Shown piece by piece: positions 31,358 to 36,050 of a stretch of 36,050 nucleotides of DNA. The stretch spans positions 1 through 36,050 of the forward strand of contig JAAYRJ010000168.1 of assembly GCA_012518845.1 (NCBI GenBank), in the 5' to 3' direction. The notes beneath the pieces are model-generated. The model was not told the DNA's origin, made no database searches, and saw only the letters and a program-made list of their open reading frames with translations. A program made the translations under genes and the position numbers. The stretch comes from Clostridiaceae bacterium (GTDB taxonomy: Bacteria; Bacillota; Clostridia; Saccharofermentanales; DTU023). Position 1 is the stretch's first letter. The number at the start of each line of letters is the position of its first letter.

Positions 31358-33205
31358 ATGTCAAAAAACTTTCTATTTAGAAAAATTTTATCAATGCTGT
31401 TTTTGGCTTTAATTTTATGGTCAGTTTTGACAAGCCTAGTATATAACAAAATAGCCAGTCCAGTTTTTCAACGCCTAAAATCGGATGATTTATATGATCA
31501 AGCGTCAATAATTTCATATGTGGCTTCACAAAAGGATAATATTGTGGATCAAGAAATAATAGACACCATAATTTTGTCTAGTAGATTTTTTGAAACAGGT
31601 ACAATCATAACTAATCAAAACGGTGATATTCTAGTATATCAACTTCCAGACAATATTCCCGAAATAAATTTTTCTGAAGTAGGTGAACGTTCACATGCTC
31701 TAGTTCTTGATGTAATTAATGATGGTGCGCGCCATTCAAAAAGTATTAAATTGGATTCAATAGAACAAGAATTATTATTTGTGGCACTCCCAATCACCAG
31801 TCAGGCTAACCCGGATGAAATAATTGGCACTGTGGTAATGATGGAAACACTGGCGGAATTGAAAGCTGGCTATTCCAGTTTGAGTGTGGCACTACTTATT
31901 TCAGCTTTGATAGTTGGCATTATTGTAGTTATTCCTATAATTTTTATGACAAGCCGAATTGTACGTCCTATAACTGATATGAGAGATGCTGCTTCAGCTA
32001 TGGTTGAGGGAGACTTTTCACATCGGTTAAAACCAGTCAAAGAGAATAATGAGATTTCTTATCTAGTCAATGCTTTCAATCATTTGGCAAGTGAATTAGA
32101 TAATAATATTTCTAAATTGACAAATGAAAGAAACCAGCTAAAACATATCATTAATGGTATAGCAGAGGGAATTGTAGCTGTGGATGAACAGGGCAATGTA
32201 ACTCAAAGCAATGAAATTGTTTGGCAATTATTTCATCAAAATTCAAAAAAATATTCAGCTAACACTTTATTAGAAATTACAGGTTTGAGCGATTTATTTA
32301 AGTCTTGTTTAGAAGAACAAAAAAATATTATTGTGGTAAAACAATCTGGTGATACTTTGATTAATTGTTTAATTTCACCCTTATATGATCGAAGTGATAC
32401 ACTTTTTGGTGCAGTTGGCTTATTTAGAGATGTCACAGAATCAGAAAAATTAGAACAAACCAGACATGAATATGTCTCGAATGTTTCACATGAGCTACGT
32501 ACGCCTATAACTGCAATGCGTGGGCTTTTAGAACCATTAAATGATGGTATGGTTAAATCAGACGAAAAAAAGCAACAATATTATTCAATCCTTTTAAGAG
32601 AAACAATTCGTTTATCTAATTTGATCGACGATATGCTCGAACTTTCCAGAATTCAAACATCTGAACGAACTATAGATTTGGGTCCAGTAAACTTACATAA
32701 TGATTTAATTGATATGGCAATTCGCTTTAATGTTTTAGCAGAACAGAAGGATATCCATTTTTCAGCAATAAATATTGAGCATAGTTATCCTGCTGTTTGG
32801 GGGCAAGCAGATCGTATTACTCAAATAATGACAATTATTATGGAAAATGCTGTCAAATTTACTCCGGAAAATGGCAAGATAAACTTTATTATTGATGCTC
32901 AGACCGAAAATCTATCATTATTAATACAAGATAATGGTACTGGAATAAAATCTGAGGATCTGCCTTATGTTTTCGAGCGATTTTATAAAGCAGATAAATC
33001 ACATAATGAACAAGGGACAGGTCTTGGCCTTTCAATAGCTGCAGAACTAGCGGAGCAAATGGGGCATAGTTTAAGTGTTTCTAGCAAGGTTAATCAAGGC
33101 TCTACTTTTACTCTGTCAATGCCTTATGCACGAGATATAATGAAATCTGAATTGCATCTTAAAGATGTTTATGAAAGTGATATTCTCGGTGAAGAAGAAA
33201 AGTAA
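31358..33205 (+). CDS. Sensor histidine kinase (HAMP-PAS-HisKA-HATPase)
   Basis: This 615-residue kinase is the partner of the regulator 10 bases upstream. It has span 1 (residues 10-28), an external sensor of about 145 residues with a cache-like TGTIITNQNGDILVYQ, span 2 (176-198) and HAMP (199-252). A PAS-like domain (about 262-360, NGIAEGIVAVDEQGNVTQSNE) leads to HisKA with His378 (NVSHELRTPITAMRG). The catalytic domain has IMENAVKFTPENG, DNGTGI and GTGLGLSIAAEL. The ribosome site before ATG 31358 is weak, consistent with translational coupling. The 3' end overlaps the likely start of the RluF-type gene by 41 bases. Confidence 0.93.
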   Translation: MSKNFLFRKILSMLFLALILWSVLTSLVYNKIASPVFQRLKSDDLYDQASIISYVASQKDNIVDQEIIDTIILSSRFFETGTIITNQNGDILVYQLPDNIPEINFSEVGERSHALVLDVINDGARHSKSIKLDSIEQELLFVALPITSQANPDEIIGTVVMMETLAELKAGYSSLSVALLISALIVGIIVVIPIIFMTSRIVRPITDMRDAASAMVEGDFSHRLKPVKENNEISYLVNAFNHLASELDNNISKLTNERNQLKHIINGIAEGIVAVDEQGNVTQSNEIVWQLFHQNSKKYSANTLLEITGLSDLFKSCLEEQKNIIVVKQSGDTLINCLISPLYDRSDTLFGAVGLFRDVTESEKLEQTRHEYVSNVSHELRTPITAMRGLLEPLNDGMVKSDEKKQQYYSILLRETIRLSNLIDDMLELSRIQTSERTIDLGPVNLHNDLIDMAIRFNVLAEQKDIHFSAINIEHSYPAVWGQADRITQIMTIIMENAVKFTPENGKINFIIDAQTENLSLLIQDNGTGIKSEDLPYVFERFYKADKSHNEQGTGLGLSIAAELAEQMGHSLSVSSKVNQGSTFTLSMPYARDIMKSELHLKDVYESDILGEEEK

Positions 33206-33962
33206 TTTATCAAAAACAAATCCAGATTCATACAGGAAAAAACTAACCCAAAATGGAGTTCGGATCAACAAATATATTGCCTCTGCCGGTTATTGTAGTA
33301 GACGTGCTGCAGATAAATTGATTGAGGCTGGTAAAGTTTCAATAAATTCTAAAAAAGCGGAGTTAGGCAGCCAGATATTCCCAGGTGATGTAGTTAGAAT
33401 TAATGGAAAAGTTATTGAACCACAAAAAAAAGAAGATTTTGTTTATTTAGCTTTTAACAAACCTCAAGGCATCATCTGTACAGCTAATCCAGAAGTGGAA
33501 AAAAATATTATCTCATATATTAATTATCCAGAACGTATCTTTACAATTGGTCGCCTAGACAAAGATTCAGAAGGTTTGATTCTACTAACTAACAATGGGG
33601 ACATTTTCAATAAAATAGTACGGGCAGAATATGAACATGAAAAGGAATATGTTGTAGAGGTGGATCGACCTTACGGAAAAAAATTTCTTGAGAATATGGC
33701 TCAAGGCGTTAAGATTCTTGATACAGTTACCAATCCGGCAAAGGTTGAACCAATCTCTGCTACAACATTTAAACTGATAATAACTCAAGGTTTAAATCGA
33801 CAGATAAGAAGAATGTGTAAAGCTTTGGGGTACGAAGTTGTTTTTTTACAAAGGATTCGGATAATAAATATTTCTTTAAATGAATTACCTATCGGTGAGT
33901 ATAGGAATTTAAGTCAACAAGAATTAACAGAATTATTTAGAATAATTGATTACAAGATTTGA
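33165..33962 (+). CDS. rluF: RluF-type 23S rRNA pseudouridine synthase
   Basis: This protein of up to 265 residues has an S4 domain (GVRINKYIASAGYCSRRAAD, residues 31-50) and catalytic motif IGRLDKDSEGLILLTNNGD with Asp132. FNKPQGIICT and QGLNRQIRRMCKALGYEVV match the RluF subfamily, which modifies U2604 of 23S rRNA, better than RluB or RsuA. The start is uncertain: ATG 33165 lies inside the kinase gene without a ribosome site. A GTG at 33189 is an alternative; the first 30 residues are basic and not family-like. Likely coupled to the kinase gene. Confidence 0.88.
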   Translation: MFMKVIFSVKKKSNLSKTNPDSYRKKLTQNGVRINKYIASAGYCSRRAADKLIEAGKVSINSKKAELGSQIFPGDVVRINGKVIEPQKKEDFVYLAFNKPQGIICTANPEVEKNIISYINYPERIFTIGRLDKDSEGLILLTNNGDIFNKIVRAEYEHEKEYVVEVDRPYGKKFLENMAQGVKILDTVTNPAKVEPISATTFKLIITQGLNRQIRRMCKALGYEVVFLQRIRIINISLNELPIGEYRNLSQQELTELFRIIDYKI

Positions 33963-33999
33963 CAGATGAGATATTAATTGATAATTAGCAAATGATCAA

Positions 34000-34482
34000 T
34001 TACTTTTGATGTTCTAAATAACGATCTAATTCGACCAGATACTCATCAGCCATTTTAGACATAATCCTCTCATAAATTTCTAATTCTTCTCTAGTAAAAT
34101 TTCTTTGTAAACGACGTGAGAGTATATCAATATAACGTTCACCTGTACGAAGAAGATTTTTAGTTTTATCAGTTACTTCAATATATAAAATTCTACCATC
34201 CTCCTCAGAGGGGATTTTTTTTACATATCCTTTTTTTTCCAATGTATTTATTTTGTATGTAGCATTGGGTTTGGATACATTTATATAATCAGCAAATTCT
34301 GACTGAGTTGGAGAATCTAAGCCTTGTAATAAATCTAAACACAATACTTCTAAAGCAGTTAAAGAATCATCTTCACCGTCATTGATTTTCCTAAATACAC
34401 GATGATAGTTATATAATTTAGATTTAGTGTAAATAGTTTTTAATTCTTTTGCTATTTTTTCGATATTAGATTTATTTGTCAT
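34000..34482 (-). CDS. MarR-family transcriptional regulator, probable fatty-acid regulator
   Basis: This 160-residue dimeric winged-helix protein has the DNA-binding region at about residues 55-110. TQSEFADYINVSKPNATYKINTLEKKGYVKK is the helix-turn-helix (read as TQSEFADYINVSKPN then ATYKINTLEKKGYV), followed by the wing SEEDGRILYIEVTDKTKN. Flanking helices provide the dimer interface. It starts three bases after the acpP stop, so the two form an operon, as with FabT/FabR-type regulators near fatty-acid genes. It may bind the inverted repeat before acpP (autoregulation) and the matching one before the acyl ligase. Ligand unknown; acyl-ACP or acyl-CoA would be the precedent. Confidence 0.85.
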   Translation of the reverse strand: MTNKSNIEKIAKELKTIYTKSKLYNYHRVFRKINDGEDDSLTALEVLCLDLLQGLDSPTQSEFADYINVSKPNATYKINTLEKKGYVKKIPSEEDGRILYIEVTDKTKNLLRTGERYIDILSRRLQRNFTREELEIYERIMSKMADEYLVELDRYLEHQK

Positions 34483-34485
34483 TGA

Positions 34486-34713
34486 TTAATTGTTATTCTC
34501 TAAAAATTCAACAATGTCCGACACTTTTTCAAATTTCAAAATATCGTCATCATCAAGATCCAAATCAAATGTTTCCTCAATAGATATGGATAATTCAACT
34601 GCGTCGATGGAATCTGCTCCTAAATCATCTATTAAGTGAGAATCCATTGCTATTTCTTCTTCTGTAATGCCCATTGTTTCGGCTATAATTTCTTTTACTT
34701 TTTCAAATATCAT
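34486..34713 (-). CDS. acpP: Acyl carrier protein
   Basis: This 75-residue acidic carrier protein holds acyl chains on 4'-phosphopantetheine. The attachment motif is GADSIDAVEL, a variant of the usual GADSLDxVEL with Ile after the serine. Helices MGITEEEIAMDSHLIDDL and ILKFEKVSDIVEFLEN are as expected. The start at 34713 follows AAGGAG by 6 bases; the frame extends 15 codons upstream without a site. First gene of an acpP-marR operon. Confidence 0.95.
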   Translation of the reverse strand: MIFEKVKEIIAETMGITEEEIAMDSHLIDDLGADSIDAVELSISIEETFDLDLDDDDILKFEKVSDIVEFLENNN

Positions 34714-34747
34714 AAAAATCTCCTTAAATTTCATTATGAATGAACAT

Positions 34748-34776
34748 AATATACGCAAATCCCTGTATTATGTCAA
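34748..34776 (-). promoter_or_regulatory. acpP promoter
   Basis: On the minus strand TTGACA (34771-34776) and TATATT (34748-34753) are 17 bases apart, 35 bases before the acpP ATG. The operator-like repeat begins two bases upstream of the -35. Confidence 0.75.
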
Positions 34777-34801
34777 TTAGTTAATAAATTTTAACTAGTT
34801 G
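34777..34801. promoter_or_regulatory. Operator-like inverted repeat shared with the acyl ligase (acpP copy)
   Basis: TAGTTAA (34778-34784), six bases, TTAACTA (34791-34797), continuing GTTG. It matches the ligase copy at 28564-28588 in arms, spacing and the GTTG extension. Its position against the -35 of acpP suits either repression by exclusion or activation. Confidence 0.6.
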
Positions 34802-34908
34802 CAACAAATTCACGGCAAAAACAAGAATTTATGATGCTGTTTTTTTATCAGCAATCGCACATATTCAAAATATTGATAAGGTACTCTTTATTAAAATCTG
34901 ACTAAATG

Positions 34909-34925
34909 TTAAAGTTAAGTTAAAT
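34909..34925 (+). promoter_or_regulatory. Possible Pho-box-like repeats before the Na/Pi cotransporter gene
   Basis: TTAAAG (34909) and TTAAAT (34920) are 11 bases apart with TTAAG between them, about 65 bases before the cotransporter ATG. The repeat resembles the pstS array in spacing but the hexamers are AT-rich and less specific. Confidence 0.3.
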
Positions 34926-34990
34926 TTAGATGAGAAGATATAGAGAAAAAGCTCTTTAATGGGTCTTTTGTTATGTAGAGGTAAAATTAA

Positions 34991-36050
34991 ATGACAATAT
35001 TCAATATTTTGGAACTCATAGGTGGTTTGGCATTATTTCTATACGGAATGAATGTTTTAGGAGATAGCCTAACCTCAGTTTCTGGTGGCAAGATGGAGCA
35101 ATTGCTAGAAAAGTTGAGTTCCACAAAATTCAGAGCTTTGCTTCTCGGACTAGGTGTTACTGCGGTTATCCAGTCCTCATCAGCTACAACTGTAATGGTA
35201 GTTGCTCTAGTAAACTCTGGAGTCATGAAGTTAAAACAAGTGGTACCCATTATTATGGGTGCTAACATTGGTACAACTGTAACGGGTTGGATTTTGAGTT
35301 TAAGTGGTATTTCAGGTGACAGCTTTTTTGTTCAAATGTTAAAACCTTCATCGTTCACGCCAATTTTAGCATTAATCGGAATTGCATTAATATTCACAAG
35401 CAATACTGATAATCGTAAGATTATAGGTAATGGACTTCTAGGCTTCTCAATCTTGATGTTTGGTATGGATGTTATGTCGGGAGCTGTTAGTCCATTGCAA
35501 ACAGATCCAAATTTCCATACATTTTTTCAAGTTTTTAGGAATCCAGTAGTTGGTGTGATAGTTGGAGCATTGTTTACTGCATTAGTTCAGTCATCTTCTG
35601 CGATGACAGGTATTTTACAGGCTCTTAGTACTACAGGAGCAATGACTTTTTCCTCAGCAATTCCGTTGATTATGGGTCAAAATATTGGTACGTGTATCAC
35701 TGCAATTCTTGCTTCGATCGGTGCGGGTAGAAATGCAAAAAGGGCTTCTATTGTTCACCTGAGCTTTAATGTAATTGGTACAGTAATCTTTATGATTTTG
35801 TTTTATACAATTCATTTTTTCATACCTTTTTCTCTTTATAATGATCAAATAAACCAAGTTGGAATAGCAATTATTCACACTGTTTTTAATGTTGTGACAG
35901 TAGGATTTTTATATCCATTTTCGAATCAATTAGTTAAATTATCCCGAATTCTTATTCCTAGACGTGAACCAAAAATCAAAAAAGATGATTTAGAAAAAAC
36001 TATGCGTTTGTTAGATCAACGTTTCATAGAAAGACCTGCAGTAGCTGTAG
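34991..36050 (+). CDS. Na/Pi cotransporter family protein (NptA-like), partial
   Basis: The gene is cut by the window end; 353 codons are visible. It has the two inverted Na_Pi_cotrans repeats with the signature QSSSATTVMVVALVNSG near residue 60 and QSSSAMTGILQALSTTGA near residue 200. Each is followed by a Gly-Ala-Asn/Gln-Asn-Ile-Gly-Thr motif (MGANIGTTVTG and MGQNIGTCITA). The frame then enters a cytoplasmic region (RREPKIKKDDLEKTMRLLDQR) that usually leads to a C-terminal PhoU-like domain beyond the window. It would import phosphate with sodium, complementing the Pst system. GAGG lies 9 bases before ATG 34991. Confidence 0.93.
   Translation, partial: MTIFNILELIGGLALFLYGMNVLGDSLTSVSGGKMEQLLEKLSSTKFRALLLGLGVTAVIQSSSATTVMVVALVNSGVMKLKQVVPIIMGANIGTTVTGWILSLSGISGDSFFVQMLKPSSFTPILALIGIALIFTSNTDNRKIIGNGLLGFSILMFGMDVMSGAVSPLQTDPNFHTFFQVFRNPVVGVIVGALFTALVQSSSAMTGILQALSTTGAMTFSSAIPLIMGQNIGTCITAILASIGAGRNAKRASIVHLSFNVIGTVIFMILFYTIHFFIPFSLYNDQINQVGIAIIHTVFNVVTVGFLYPFSNQLVKLSRILIPRREPKIKKDDLEKTMRLLDQRFIERPAVAV

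Noticed and set aside
33975-34002. TAATTGAT/ATCAATTA hairpin between the convergent rluF and marR genes
   Set aside because: The eight-base arms are almost purely A/T and no T-run follows; too weak to call a terminator.
34851-34860. Possible short stem TGCTG/CAGCA upstream of the Na/Pi cotransporter
   Set aside because: A five-base stem around a T-rich loop is within chance for this composition.
34987-35268. 93-codon minus-strand frame near the window end
   Set aside because: The plus strand encodes an unmistakable Na/Pi cotransporter across this whole stretch, running off the window.
35654-35878. 74-codon minus-strand frame
   Set aside because: It is antisense to the second repeat of the Na/Pi cotransporter and has no protein-like pattern.
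1-36050. CRISPR arrays, insertion sequences, prophage genes
   Set aside because: No regularly spaced repeats, transposase motifs, or phage structural or integrase genes were seen on either strand.

Overview
This is a low-G+C (roughly one third G+C by eye) bacterial chromosome segment with Clostridia-type Firmicutes character. AGGAGG-type ribosome binding sites precede most genes, LexA boxes are of the Bacillus type (GAAC-N4-GTTC), and there is a Spo0A-like DNA-binding domain. OmpR-type two-component systems, AzlC/AzlD and HU sit among tRNA genes with encoded CCA ends. The species cannot be named from sequence alone.

Layout. 1-1596 is the 3' part of a membrane-anchored protein that looks like the partner of an extracytoplasmic-function sigma factor. 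1785-5814 (minus) is a complete manganese/zinc ABC importer (lipoprotein, ATPase, two permeases) behind a promoter bracketed by two DtxR/MntR-like palindromes. A 62-bp direct repeat lies on each side of this unit (1591-1652 and 6317-6378). 5987-6600 is a scar region holding two gene fragments. It leads into an AAA_14/DUF4143 ATPase, a PatB/MalY aminotransferase and a phospholipase D-type enzyme. 10606-12538 (minus) holds AzlD, AzlC and an RsuA-type pseudouridine synthase.

12629-20376 is a phosphate regulon: a Pho-box-like element, pstS, pstC, pstA, pstB, phoU, and a PhoP/PhoR-type pair. Its PstS appears circularly permuted and its PstA carries a large extracytoplasmic insertion. A Na/Pi cotransporter gene begins at 34991 and runs off the window.

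20467-23713 has ligA, a small membrane protein and a Spo0A_C-like regulator whose receiver domain is vestigial. 23746-25446 (minus) has HU, tRNA-Ser(CGA), a small LexA-box-controlled membrane coiled-coil protein (candidate SOS division inhibitor), a dCMP deaminase and tRNA-Pro(GGG). 25607-27563 has rlmH, a left-handed beta-helix acyltransferase-like protein and an RluA-type pseudouridine synthase.

27758-33962 has a TIM-barrel protein of unknown role, a long-chain acyl-CoA/AMP ligase, a second two-component system and an RluF-type pseudouridine synthase. 34000-34713 (minus) is acpP followed by a MarR-type regulator. The acpP and acyl-ligase upstream regions share an operator-like inverted repeat, suggesting a small fatty-acid regulon run by that MarR protein.

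The best leads for undescribed biology are the permuted PstS with its enlarged PstA, the LexA-controlled small membrane protein, the receiver-less Spo0A-like protein, and the shared acpP/ligase operator.
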